Shown in pieces: positions 34,139 to 43,700 of a stretch of 60,519 bases of DNA. The position numbers were made by a program, and so were the translations under genes. The first letter of the stretch is position 1, and each line of letters starts with the position of its first letter. The stretch is from an uncultured Flavobacteriaceae bacterium (GTDB lineage: Bacteria > Bacteroidota > Bacteroidia > Flavobacteriales > Flavobacteriaceae): contig CAJIYJ010000002.1 in NCBI GenBank assembly GCA_905181625.1, positions 1 through 60,519 on the forward strand, read 5' to 3'. The notes below the pieces were generated by a model. The model saw only the letters and a list, made by a program, of their open reading frames with translations, did not search any database and had not been told where the DNA came from.

Positions 34139-34146
34139 CAAATGTA
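34139..34146 (-). promoter_or_regulatory. Promoter -7 box for padR/pspC operon
   Basis: TACATTTG on the minus strand, identical to the tRNA operon's box, 15 bases upstream of the dyad. The leader to the lipoprotein ATG would be about 125 bases. No TTG at -33. Confidence 0.45.
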
Positions 34147-34162
34147 AAAAAAATATTTATAA

Positions 34163-34339
34163 TTAACCTTGTTTTTTGAAAAATCTTAAATAAATAAAAT
34201 AAAATGTAACTGCGCCCAGTATATAAGGGATAGCCATCAAATAAACAATCCCATCGTTTAAGCTTTCTGCAGCTTTTTGATCAGCTCCAGATTCTAAAAC
34301 TGCTCTACACATAGCGCATTGTAAGTCAATTAAACTCAT
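34163..34339 (-). CDS. Small membrane protein with CxxC
   Basis: 58 residues starting MSLIDLQCAMCRAVLESGAD and ending in a hydrophobic helix (IVYLMAIPYILGAVTFYFIY) and a basic tail. C8 and C11 form a CxxC that could bind metal or be redox-active. It begins one base after the DUF420 gene's stop, last in the oxidase operon, so a role in oxidase or copper assembly is plausible but unproven. Confidence 0.7.
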   Translation of the reverse strand: MSLIDLQCAMCRAVLESGADQKAAESLNDGIVYLMAIPYILGAVTFYFIYLRFFKKQG

Positions 34340-34340
34340 T

Positions 34341-34853
34341 TTAATAATATGGTGAAATCATTAAATAAACAACCACACCTGTTACAGCAACATAAAGCCA
34401 TATTGGAAAAGTAATTTTTGCTATCTTTTTATGTGAATCAAACTGTGATTGAATCGCTCTAACATAACTTGTTAAGACCATGGGGATTAAAACTATTGAC
34501 AGGATTATATGAGAAATAAGTATAAAATAATACACGTAAGCTATAAACCCCTCTCCTCCAAATGGTGTAGGGTCCGAAGTCATATGATAGGCTATATACA
34601 TAACTAAAAAAATTAAAGACAGAGCAATACAGGTCTTCATAAGTCTTTCATGTAATGATCTTTTTCCAGATTTAATAGCTCTTAGTGCTAAAACTAAAAG
34701 TAAAGCGGTTAAAGCATTAATACTGGCATAAATAGGAGGTAAAAAAGACAAAGATTCAACATTGGGTATTCGAACAGTAAATAAAATTGCTACCACAACC
34801 GGAATTAACACCGACACAATTTTAATCCAAATTCCATATTTATTATTAGCCAT
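34341..34853 (-). CDS. DUF420 membrane protein
   Basis: A 170-residue protein with about five membrane helices and conserved histidines (SLHERLMKT, YIAYHMTSDPTPFGG, ILISHIILS). DUF420 proteins are related to CtaM-type factors and occur with cytochrome oxidase genes, which fits here. The start overlaps the SCO1 stop by one base (TAATG). Confidence 0.85.
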   Translation of the reverse strand: MANNKYGIWIKIVSVLIPVVVAILFTVRIPNVESLSFLPPIYASINALTALLLVLALRAIKSGKRSLHERLMKTCIALSLIFLVMYIAYHMTSDPTPFGGEGFIAYVYYFILISHIILSIVLIPMVLTSYVRAIQSQFDSHKKIAKITFPIWLYVAVTGVVVYLMISPYY

Positions 34854-35551
34854 TAATTAATTTTTAATAGTTTATTTATATCTTCTATAATCATATCGAT
34901 ACCCTGAATTTCGCTATTCTCATTATTAATCCCTGAATAATAAACTAAAGGAACGTTATAATCATTTACTCTAGAACGAATATAACCGTTCTTGTCAATC
35001 AAAGCAAAAAATCCTTGATGCTCAAAACCTCCATCAACCGCTTCATTAATTGAAGAAAAAATATTAAAACCTTTGTTAGACAGTTCATAAATGTCTTTTT
35101 TGTCTCCAGTTAAAAAATGCCAATTTTTAGATTTAACTTCAATTAATTCAGAATATTTTTTTAGTGTAGTTGGCGAATCGTGATCAGGATCAATTGTAAA
35201 AGAGGCAATTCCAAAATCATCTCTATCTCCATATATATCATCTAAAATCTTCATGTTTTTGTTCATTTCTATGCAAATAGAAGGACATCTTGTAAAGAAA
35301 AACTCGGCCACAAAGACCTTTCCTATAAAATCTTCACTACTAATAAGTAAGCTGTCTTGGTTTAAAAAAAGAAATTCAGGAACTTTTCTTTTTTCTCCAT
35401 TTAGTTTAATAAAGCTTAAATCGTCTGATTTAGCTAGCCTTGTAGTTTGGGAAATAGATTTACTATCGATTCGGTCCATTATTTTAGGGAAGAAAATAAT
35501 GCCAAAAATTAAAATAACAAATGAAATACCTATGTAAGAATACTTTTTCAT
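34853..35551 (-). CDS. SCO1/SenC copper chaperone
   Basis: A 232-residue thioredoxin-fold protein with one N-terminal anchor. It has the copper-binding FTRCPSICIEMN (CxxxC, about residues 88 and 92) and the distant histidine in FEHQGFFALID. SCO proteins deliver copper to the CuA site of subunit II. Its position in the oxidase operon supports this. It overlaps the upstream gene by 4 bases. Confidence 0.92.
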   Translation of the reverse strand: MKKYSYIGISFVILIFGIIFFPKIMDRIDSKSISQTTRLAKSDDLSFIKLNGEKRKVPEFLFLNQDSLLISSEDFIGKVFVAEFFFTRCPSICIEMNKNMKILDDIYGDRDDFGIASFTIDPDHDSPTTLKKYSELIEVKSKNWHFLTGDKKDIYELSNKGFNIFSSINEAVDGGFEHQGFFALIDKNGYIRSRVNDYNVPLVYYSGINNENSEIQGIDMIIEDINKLLKIN

Positions 35552-36183
35552 TTAAGTTGATCTTTATAAATATTGTTTTTTTTAAGAGCCATCCTATATT
35601 CAGCTAAAATAACTTTTACATCATCTAGCATATTATTATTTATATCTGCAACAGATCTAGAATCATATCCAAATTTAGTCCCGTCTTTATCATCACGTCC
35701 CCTCAAATTTCCATTTCTATCGATAATAAAAACATAGGGTGTTCCTAAATTTGAATCAAGATTAAAATCAGTTTTTAAACTTTGATAGACTTTTAAAAGA
35801 TCTGAATCTTCAACGTAAATAAAATTCCAATTAACAAGATCTGTGTTAGTTCCAGATCTTAATTCATTTTTCAAAACTTCAGATGAATTTTCCGTTCCAA
35901 CAGGCTGAATCATTACAAACTGAAAGTCTTTAAACTTATAAAACCTCTTATATATTTTTTGATTAAGATTTAATGCATCCCCATGCTTGTCTTCTACATT
36001 GTTTCCGAAAAAACCTAGGATTGTAATTTTGTTGTCAAAGGTAATGTTTGATATTTTTGAAATCTCTAAAACTTCATCAGTTAAAACTGGAAGCTTAGCA
36101 AAATTATTGATTCCTGAAGCAAAAAAAAGGTATACTACTAACGGTAAAACAAAAAGAATAGTTAATACAATATACTTTTTCAT
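35548..36183 (-). CDS. Membrane-anchored thioredoxin-like protein
   Basis: A 211-residue protein with an N-terminal helix (IVLTILFVLPLVVYLFFASG) and an SCO/thioredoxin-like domain: ITILGFFGNNVED where the CxxxC motif should be, and NLGTPYVFIIDRNGNLRGRDD. The metal-binding cysteines are absent. It overlaps scO by 4 bases. A copper-free helper in oxidase assembly is my guess. Confidence 0.75.
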   Translation of the reverse strand: MKKYIVLTILFVLPLVVYLFFASGINNFAKLPVLTDEVLEISKISNITFDNKITILGFFGNNVEDKHGDALNLNQKIYKRFYKFKDFQFVMIQPVGTENSSEVLKNELRSGTNTDLVNWNFIYVEDSDLLKVYQSLKTDFNLDSNLGTPYVFIIDRNGNLRGRDDKDGTKFGYDSRSVADINNNMLDDVKVILAEYRMALKKNNIYKDQLK

Positions 36184-36201
36184 TAAAAAATTTAAATTTT
36201 T

Positions 36202-36588
36202 TTAGAAGTTCCAACTAACAAAACCTTCATACATCATATCAAAAATGTAGTTTCCTTCTACTAAAAGAATGAAAGCTAAATAAGCAATTAGAAACATTAA
36301 GGTAATTGTAACAGAAAACTGTAGTCCTTGAGGCTCATCTCTTAAATGCATGAAATCCCATGCGATATAATAAGCTTTAACAATAGTTAAAATAATGAAA
36401 ATCCAATTAATAATCTTCATACTTAAAAAAGAGTTGCCTACTAAAATTTCAGGTTTTATAATTCCCAAAGCGACCTCTACAACAGTAACTATTGAGAGAA
36501 AAAGTAATACTCCCCATATTTTAGTTTCATTAGATTTGAACTTAAGGAGTCCTCTAAAAATTTCTAATTTATGTGTTTTGTTTTCCAT
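36202..36588 (-). CDS. Cytochrome c oxidase subunit IV-like protein
   Basis: A 128-residue protein with three membrane helices (VLLFLSIVTVVEVALGI, IINWIFIILTIVKAYYIAWD and TLMFLIAYLAFILL). The middle has DFMHLRDE, the mark of prokaryotic subunit IV (CyoD/CoxD-like). It lies 10 bases after coxC in the operon. Confidence 0.88.
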   Translation of the reverse strand: MENKTHKLEIFRGLLKFKSNETKIWGVLLFLSIVTVVEVALGIIKPEILVGNSFLSMKIINWIFIILTIVKAYYIAWDFMHLRDEPQGLQFSVTITLMFLIAYLAFILLVEGNYIFDMMYEGFVSWNF

Positions 36589-36598
36589 TTATAAATTA

Positions 36599-37582
36599 TT
36601 ATACAAGATAAAAGAAAGTGAATACAAATACCCAGACTAAATCAACGAAATGCCAATACAATCCTACTTTTTCGACCATTTCATAATGGCCTCTTTTTTC
36701 ATATGTTCCAACAAGAACATTAAAAAAGATTATTATATTAATTACTACTCCTGAAAATACGTGGAATCCATGGAATCCTGTAATAAAAAAGAAAAAGTCT
36801 GCAAATAGCCTGTTTCCATATTCATTGTTTACAAGGTTAGCTCCCTCTACTACATTGACTATTTGATTTATTTTTTCTAAAGATTCTTCTCTGCTTAAAA
36901 TAATTTTTTCTCCATTTACATCAATCTTTTCAGTTTTAATAACCAAATATGGGTTTGCAACCACGCCCGCAATAACTTCATCAGTTGTATATGAAGGCAG
37001 TGAACCTTCACCTAAATACCAGATTCCATTTTTATTTTCATGCTGAGTTCTGTCTGAATGGCTATCAATAGCAAATTCATCTAGAGCTACTCTTTTGCCA
37101 GTATCTTGATTAATAAATTGATAAATTTGTCCTCCTTTAGTTTCTACTGCACCATATTCTCCTTTTATAAAATTACTCCATTCCCAAGCTTGAGATCCTA
37201 CAAAAATAGCTCCTCCTATTATTGTAAGTAACATATATACTGCTACCTTCTTCTTTTGCATATGATGACCTGCATCTACAGCTAAAACCATAGTTACAGA
37301 TGAAAAAATTAGAACGAAAGTCATTAACGCTACATAATACATTGGTGCATCAATCCCATGTAAAAATGGAAAGTGGGTAAACACTTCATCAGCAATTGGC
37401 CATGAATCAATATTTTTAAATCTAGAAAATCCATAGGCTACAAGAAAGCCAGAAAAAGTCAAAGCATCAGAAACAATAAAAAACCACATCATAAGCTTGC
37501 CATAGCTTGCTTTTAAAGGCTTGTTTCCACCTCCCCATAAATCTTCCTCATTATTAACGGATGTTGTAATAGTTGAGCTCAT
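36599..37582 (-). CDS. Cytochrome c oxidase subunit III
   Basis: A 327-residue heme-copper oxidase subunit III. The family helices are visible (GKLMMWFFIVSDALTFSGF at the start; FFFFITGFHGFHVFSG and VGLYWHFVDLVWVFVFTFFY at the end). Between helix pairs is a hydrophilic insert of about 110 residues (roughly 140-250), probably periplasmic, which makes it longer than usual. It is the second of two adjacent subunit III genes; the gap is 40 bases. Confidence 0.93.
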   Translation of the reverse strand: MSSTITTSVNNEEDLWGGGNKPLKASYGKLMMWFFIVSDALTFSGFLVAYGFSRFKNIDSWPIADEVFTHFPFLHGIDAPMYYVALMTFVLIFSSVTMVLAVDAGHHMQKKKVAVYMLLTIIGGAIFVGSQAWEWSNFIKGEYGAVETKGGQIYQFINQDTGKRVALDEFAIDSHSDRTQHENKNGIWYLGEGSLPSYTTDEVIAGVVANPYLVIKTEKIDVNGEKIILSREESLEKINQIVNVVEGANLVNNEYGNRLFADFFFFITGFHGFHVFSGVVINIIIFFNVLVGTYEKRGHYEMVEKVGLYWHFVDLVWVFVFTFFYLV

Positions 37583-37622
37583 TTATTTTTATAAATTAAG
37601 GTTACAAAGTTACATATTTTTA

Positions 37623-38201
37623 CTATCTAAAGAAATATAAAAAAACAAACAAATACAACCATAAAAATCCAAGGAAATGCCAAAAGGTAACCGCTAATTC
37701 AAACCCTAGTTTATTAATATTATATTTATTTTTTTGATTATTATAAATTACCACTACAAGTACTATCATTCCTGCAAAAAGATGAACTAAGTGGAGCACA
37801 GCTAATACATACAAAAATGAGGTTGTCACTGTGCTTTCTGGTCCTGTGAAAAAATATCCTTTAGAAATAAGTTGATCAAATCCTGAAAATTGAGAAACAA
37901 CAAAAAAAATAGACAGTAGAAAAGTAATTCCAAGCCAGAAAGAAGTTTCTGTAATATTATTTTTATTTACATTTTTTTTAGCCATTAATATAGACAGACT
38001 GCTTAAAACAATAAATACAGTACTTAGCATAAAAGCTGACGGCAATTTAAAATCAATGATCCAATCCGGTCTTGATTTACTGACTATATAAGCACTGGTA
38101 AGTCCTGCAAAAGTCATTGCAATACTTAACATCGAAAACAAAAGCATCATTTTCTTTGCTCTTATATGTTTTTTCCTGTCATCTTGAGCGTTTAAGTTCA
38201 T
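37623..38201 (-). CDS. Heme-copper oxidase subunit III-family protein
   Basis: A 192-residue five-helix subunit III of the short type (LFSMLSIAMTFAGLTSAYIV, LHLVHLFAGMIVLVVVIY, TFWHFLGFLWLYLFVFLYF). It lacks the two N-terminal helices of the long form and the insert of the next gene. It overlaps ctaB by 4 bases, so both subunit III genes belong to the same transcript. Confidence 0.9.
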   Translation of the reverse strand: MNLNAQDDRKKHIRAKKMMLLFSMLSIAMTFAGLTSAYIVSKSRPDWIIDFKLPSAFMLSTVFIVLSSLSILMAKKNVNKNNITETSFWLGITFLLSIFFVVSQFSGFDQLISKGYFFTGPESTVTTSFLYVLAVLHLVHLFAGMIVLVVVIYNNQKNKYNINKLGFELAVTFWHFLGFLWLYLFVFLYFFR

Positions 38202-39106
38202 ATATAAATTTTATCTATTAAATAAGTTATTTGTAAAAGAGTTAAATAAACTACGCTTGATGTAAATACTTTTTTAGCCGCAGAATCACTCATCTTGATG
38301 TATAAATTAATTGCAAAATAAAGCATTCCCAAGCCTAAAAGTAATACTACAAAAGCACCCATAATGGAAAGTTTCAAGTCTCCTGTTAATCCGCTTACAG
38401 GAAAAATAGAAATCACTATCATCCAGATAGTATAAAGCACAACTTGAAGAGCTGTTGATTTATCTTTTTTTCCAGTTGGCAACATGTTTATTCCTGCCTT
38501 CTTATAATCATCATGAAGCATCCATCCTAAAGCCCAAAAATGTGGAAACTGCCAGAAAAACTGAATCATGAATAATGTGCCAGGCTCAATTCCAAAATTA
38601 TTTGTTGCCGCAACCCAGCCTAACATAAAAGGAATGGCTCCAGGGATAGCTCCAACAAAAACAGAAAGAGGAGTGATAGTCTTTAAGGGTGTATATAAAC
38701 AGGTATATATAAATATTGCAATAGATCCAAAAAGAGCTGTCTTAGGGTTTATTTTATATAAAACCACAACCCCTGTAAGTGTCAATAAAATTGAAATAAT
38801 AAAAGCGGTATTAACGCTCATTTTTCCAGATGGAATAGGTCTGTTTTTAGTCCTATCCATAAATTTATCTAGATCTTTTTCTATAATTTGATTAAATGAA
38901 TTTGATGCTCCAACCATACAATATCCACCTAAAGCTAACAACAATACTGTAGATAAATCAAATGAATCAGAAGCTATTAAATAACCTGCAAGTGAGGAGA
39001 AAACTACACTTATTGCTAATCTAGCTTTTGTTAATTCAAAAAAATTAATGAAACTTTCCTTAATAGGATTAAGTTTTACATCTTTTTTTATTGAGCTACT
39101 AGCCAT
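38198..39106 (-). CDS. ctaB: Protoheme IX farnesyltransferase (heme O synthase)
   Basis: A 302-residue membrane prenyltransferase that makes heme O for heme-copper oxidases. The two Asp-rich motifs are present: NSFNQIIEKDLDKFMDRTKN (about 78-97) and the MLHDDYKKAGINML motif. Nine membrane helices fit the family. It is the first gene of the oxidase operon and has a strong promoter 18 bases before its ATG. Also called cyoE in some genomes. Confidence 0.96.
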   Translation of the reverse strand: MASSSIKKDVKLNPIKESFINFFELTKARLAISVVFSSLAGYLIASDSFDLSTVLLLALGGYCMVGASNSFNQIIEKDLDKFMDRTKNRPIPSGKMSVNTAFIISILLTLTGVVVLYKINPKTALFGSIAIFIYTCLYTPLKTITPLSVFVGAIPGAIPFMLGWVAATNNFGIEPGTLFMIQFFWQFPHFWALGWMLHDDYKKAGINMLPTGKKDKSTALQVVLYTIWMIVISIFPVSGLTGDLKLSIMGAFVVLLLGLGMLYFAINLYIKMSDSAAKKVFTSSVVYLTLLQITYLIDKIYI

Positions 39107-39123
39107 AAATTGAAATAGAGCGC

Positions 39124-39154
39124 AAATCTAGTGCAGAATAATAGAGAAAGCAAT
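39124..39154 (-). promoter_or_regulatory. Near-consensus promoter of the oxidase operon
   Basis: On the minus strand TTG, a 20-base spacer, then TAGATTTG: the full Bacteroidota TTG-N17-23-TAnnTTTG pattern. The -7 box lies 17 bases from the ctaB ATG. It is the best promoter match in the window. Confidence 0.65.
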
Positions 39155-39176
39155 TATTTTCTCGAGATTTAAAGTA

Positions 39177-39875
39177 TTACTGTAATCTGAAAGTGATAGG
39201 AATACTAAAAGGAACTCTAACGGGTCTTCCCCTTTGTTTACCCGGAGTCATTTTAGGTAATTTAGAGATAATTCTATTAGCTTCCTTTTCAAGATTTTTA
39301 TCTGGTCCCCTAGTTCTAATTCCACTAATGTTTCCATCTTTACCAATCATAAATTGAACAAAAACTCTTCCTTGAATTCCCATTTCCTGAGCAATTTCTG
39401 GGTATCTAAAGTTCTTATTAATATGTTTCATTATTTTCTCTTGAAAACATTTTCTTCTTTGAGATTTAGCTACTCTTTCACAACCAGGAAATAAAGGAAC
39501 ATCTTCAATAATAGCAAATGGTATATCTAGATCTAACTCTTCCTCCATTACTTCAACTTCTTCAACTATTTCTTCTTGATCAGTTTCAGTTGATTCAATT
39601 ATTGTTTCTTCAATTTCTTCTTCATCCTCAACAACTTCAATAATTTCTGGAGCTGGTGGTGGTGGTGGTGGTGGTGGTGTTTTTATTTGTTCTGTAATCG
39701 GGATTTCTTCATCATCATCATCATCGACATTTAATGATTCGTAATCGTATTGAGCTTCGTATGTTTTAGCTTCAATTGCTCTCCATGAAACAAGTAAAAC
39801 AATGCATAATCCAAGAGCAAATAGTAGACTACTATAATTTCTTAAATCAGATTGTGGGTTTTTTTTTAGTTGCAT
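39177..39875 (-). CDS. TonB-family energy transducer
   Basis: A 232-residue TonB: N-terminal membrane helix (YSSLLFALGLCIVLLVSW), an Asp-rich stretch, eight consecutive prolines (about residues 66-73, encoded by a GGT tract on the other strand at about 39654-39680), an acidic spacer (EEEIEETIIESTETDQEEIV), and the C-terminal domain ending VPFSIPITFRLQ. It passes energy from the inner membrane to outer-membrane receptors. The domain contains the family GxVxVxFxIxxDG pattern (GRVFVQFMIGKDGN). Confidence 0.92.
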   Translation of the reverse strand: MQLKKNPQSDLRNYSSLLFALGLCIVLLVSWRAIEAKTYEAQYDYESLNVDDDDDEEIPITEQIKTPPPPPPPPAPEIIEVVEDEEEIEETIIESTETDQEEIVEEVEVMEEELDLDIPFAIIEDVPLFPGCERVAKSQRRKCFQEKIMKHINKNFRYPEIAQEMGIQGRVFVQFMIGKDGNISGIRTRGPDKNLEKEANRIISKLPKMTPGKQRGRPVRVPFSIPITFRLQ

Positions 39876-39927
39876 AAATTTAAATTATTCTGTAAGCTAA
39901 AATAATTTTTTTTTTTTAAAATAAAAG

Positions 39928-40296
39928 CTAAGACTGTTTAATTTTAGAAAAAAATAAACTATATGTTGTTATTCCTAATAAGATTCCAGCTGAATTTGCA
40001 ATAAAATCTGCCCAATCACTATATCTTCCAACAGGTAAAGCTCCTTGTAGGAACTCGGTAGAACTTGCTATAAAAAAAACTATTAATAAATTTTTCCAAG
40101 GAAAAAATTTATCACTAAAAGATTGTAGTCTCATCCACATGATTGACATAATAAAATATATAGACAAATGGATAAGCTTATCCAACTCCAAAAGTTTAAA
40201 TTCTGGAAGTGAAAGATTGGGTATTGGAACTAATGAGATTATTACTATTAATAAAGTGTAAATCCATGTAGCTCTTAGAAATAAAGGCTTACCCAC
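39928..40296 (-). CDS. VanZ-family membrane protein
   Basis: A 122-residue protein with four membrane helices and the VanZ marks [16 protein letters not shown] and [19 protein letters not shown]. Function is not established outside teicoplanin resistance. It overlaps gcvH by 8 bases in an order I recall in Flavobacteriia. Confidence 0.88.
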   Translation of the reverse strand: MGKPLFLRATWIYTLLIVIISLVPIPNLSLPEFKLLELDKLIHLSIYFIMSIMWMRLQSFSDKFFPWKNLLIVFFIASSTEFLQGALPVGRYSDWADFIANSAGILLGITTYSLFFSKIKQS

Positions 40297-40669
40297 CTAT
40301 TAAACCTTTATAAGATTCAGCAGTTAATAATTCTTCTATTTCAGAAACATCTTTGATTTCCATTTTAATAATCCAACCTTTTCCATACGGATCATCATTA
40401 ATTAGTTCTGGATTATCTTCTAATCCCTCATTCATTTCTGTTATTTTTCCTGAAAGAGGTAAAAACAAGTCAGAGACTGTTTTAACGGCTTCCACAGATC
40501 CGAAGATCTCTTCTTTACTTAACTCGTCCCCTAAAGACTCTATTTCAACATAGACGATATCTCCTAATTCTCCTTGGGCATAATCAGTAATTCCAATTAT
40601 TGCATTATTTCCTTCGATTTTAACCCACTCGTGATCTTTAGTATATTTTAAATCTGGCTTTATTTCCAT
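40289..40669 (-). CDS. gcvH: Glycine cleavage system H protein
   Basis: A 126-residue lipoyl carrier protein shuttling the aminomethyl group between the glycine decarboxylase subunits. The lipoylation site is Lys63 in [12 protein letters not shown]. It has [13 protein letters not shown] at the start and the GWIIKMEI segment. Length is normal. It lies between sprA and the vanZ gene; the remaining gcv genes are not in the window. Confidence 0.96.
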   Translation of the reverse strand: MEIKPDLKYTKDHEWVKIEGNNAIIGITDYAQGELGDIVYVEIESLGDELSKEEIFGSVEAVKTVSDLFLPLSGKITEMNEGLEDNPELINDDPYGKGWIIKMEIKDVSEIEELLTAESYKGLIGG

Positions 40670-40724
40670 TTTATAATTTTAATTTTTGGTAAATATAATT
40701 CTAAAAAATATTTTTTCATGAATA

Positions 40725-43700
40725 TTAATCTCCAAAATTATACCTTAAAGTCATTCCAGATCTTATAGTTGTCATTGGAAATGCAGTTGATATAGCGAAT
40801 TTTGAAAATAAATGATCATAAAAGAAAACAGCGTTAAAACTCTTACTCAAGGCATAATCAGCAGATAGCTTCAAAGACCAAAGGGTTTGTCCAGCAGTTA
40901 CTTTATTATCTAAAATATTTAAATTTCTAATGATAGTAATATTGTCTCTAAAATTTACATCAGCCTTAATATTCAAATCCCCTTTAGAAACTGTTTGCCT
41001 GCCTCCTAAGTTATTTCTAAACTTTAAATCTTTAATTCTATAACCAAACCCTAATGAATAATCTGTTCCTGAAGTCTCAGTAAGCATGTCATTATCTAAA
41101 CTTAATGACAGTGCTCTATCTTTTTTCAAAGCCATTACTAACCTTATTGAATTTTTCAATTCCATATCAATTTTCAACAAAGGGTTAAACTGTTCTACCA
41201 AATTAATATTAGTATATAATATTTCGTTTAAAAAATTTCCAGAAGCATCTTTTAACGATGGTGTTTCTGAATTATACTCAAGATTAGACTTAAAGCTATT
41301 TAAAGTATAACTAGAACGATAAGAATGTCCTATGCTGAATCTTTTAAACCTGTCTTTGAAGAAATCTAGATTAATCAATCCGCTATATTGTAAAGACCAA
41401 TTTGGTAATGGAGTACTGCTGATTGCGCTCAATGAAATGCTATTAGGATCCTTGCCTGAATAGGCGGAAATAAAAGCTGGAATCAAAACAGCTTGATTGT
41501 TTTTTCCATAACCCAAAGGGAAACCAAATTCATCTGTTTCTCCACTTAAATCCCCATAAATTGCAGCTAACCTACTAGCAATTATTAATCTATTTTTTTG
41601 AAATTCATCAAAAGTTAACGATTCATTTTCATTACTATTCTTAAAGGACGTTTTTATTAAAATAGTTGATATAGCAAAATTTCCAAAGGAATTTGGAGAT
41701 AATGAATTGTACTGGCTATCTGTTACTATAAAGTTTTCTGAAAAGTTTTCTGAATAAACCCTGTTAGCGTTTATGTCAATTTTCAAATCCTTAATCCAAC
41801 TTAATTCGGCAACTAAATCAAACTTAGTATTGTGCACTTGAGTAAACTGTTCGTTAAAACTTGGAAAATTAGTTAACCATCCGTTTTTTGCAGCCTCAAA
41901 TCTTATATCCGATTGACTTCCAAAAACAAAGGCTAAGGATGGTCTTGAGGTTCCTAAAAATCCAAGAGACTGAGTATAGCCAGGTAAAACTTTTCCATTA
42001 TTTTCTGCGTAATTCACTTTAAGCCTGGTTAAACCAGTTGCAAGTCCAATAAAGGAGTTTAGAACTTTATCTTGAACTGTTTTAGGTTTCTTTTTCTTTT
42101 GTAAACCTAAGTTTTTATAAAACTTAGACATATTGAAGGAGGTGTTTATAGTGTGCGTATTAGCATTTTGAATGGTATTAACATTTCCAAGAACATTCCC
42201 TAATTCGTCTTCAACTAAAGCCATCGCATCAGATCCTCGTTCCCAATTAAAATCCCCTGAGTAACTATAACTACTGGAAATGAAATTTATCAAAGGGAAA
42301 AATTTAAAAGGTAATTGATAGCTTAATTGAAATGATTGATTGTGTGAATTAGCTTCTCCTGTGTTCCAAAATCCATCCCATATGTCTAAATCTTTATTGA
42401 CCACAACATTTCCCTCTGAATCATTTCGAAAATAGTTCTTAATAACACTATTGTTTGAAGCCGAAAAATCTAATCTTAAAGAGTTAGTTAAATTTTGACT
42501 TAAACTAAGGCTCCAATCAAAAAGAAAATTTCTTTGTTGAATGTTAGGAAGAGCAATTTGTTTTGAAGCATCTGCACCTTCAATAAAGACATCTCTAAAC
42601 CTTTGACTATTAAAAGTTCTATTAATATTTGCAGTAAACGATATGCTTGACAATAAAGGGTTGAAATTAAACTCCTTCAGCCATTCTAAATACTTATTGT
42701 CTGAAATAAATTTTATTGATTCAAATGGAGCTATAACAAACGGATTAAAAGTATAACTATACTGTGCACTGGTTCTAGCTGTTTTTCTAGTTAAATTTTC
42801 TATTTCATAATCATGTTGTATCTCCTGATTATAACTATATGAAAAATCAAAATTTTCAATATCATATATCTTTTCTTTTTGATCATCTGATCTGTTTTTT
42901 TTCAAACCAATCAAATTAATACTATTAATTTTTCTGTAAGAAATTGCCTGATTTCTAATTGAATCTTTTTGACTTTTTCTAGTAGCAGAATTGAGTCGGT
43001 CATTTAATTTAATGTCTTGGTAAAAAGGGTCGTATTCAGGTGTTGTAAACTCTTCTGAAATACTGTATGATAAAGGAACTTGAACTTGCCATTTTTCTGG
43101 TAAAAGCTTCCCTAGATTAACACTTCCTATAAAACCGTATTGTTTTTGTTCTTCTCTACTTCTTTGGTTTGGAGTTTTATCAATTGAACCAAATCCAATT
43201 GTAGACATTTTCCCAGAAAGTGAAACATTAGCAAAATCAGCAATATTAGCATCTAATGATCCTAAGGCAGACCATCCTCCTTTCCCGTCAATTTCAGAAA
43301 GACGCAATTCATTAAACCAAACCTCGCCAGAAAGAACATCCCCATTTTCTAAAGATGGGTTTTTAACTCCAATCATCAAGTTTTTAATTGCCCCAATTGT
43401 TGGATTCCCTTTTATTGCAAATTTATATTTTTTGTCTCCTGGTAAACTTGAAATTGATGTAAATTCCTTTATAGCTTCAAGATCTTCATTAAAATATAAA
43501 ACTTCTGATAAATTTGAATTATTGGAGATTGCTATTGCTTTTAATTGAGTTAGTTTCTCTAGAGAAAAATCAATTGAATTTGAATCAGGCTCCCAAACTT
43601 GATCAGCACTATATCTATTTGAAGAATTTTGATTAAATGCCGTAGGCTTTAAAGGAATTTCAATTTGATAATAATTGTCTGTAAAATCAGATCCTATTCT

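Noticed and set aside
39654..39725. GGT and ATC tracts as a microsatellite or CRISPR-like array
   Set aside because: They are coding tracts for proline and aspartate in tonB. No CRISPR repeats or cas genes were seen anywhere.
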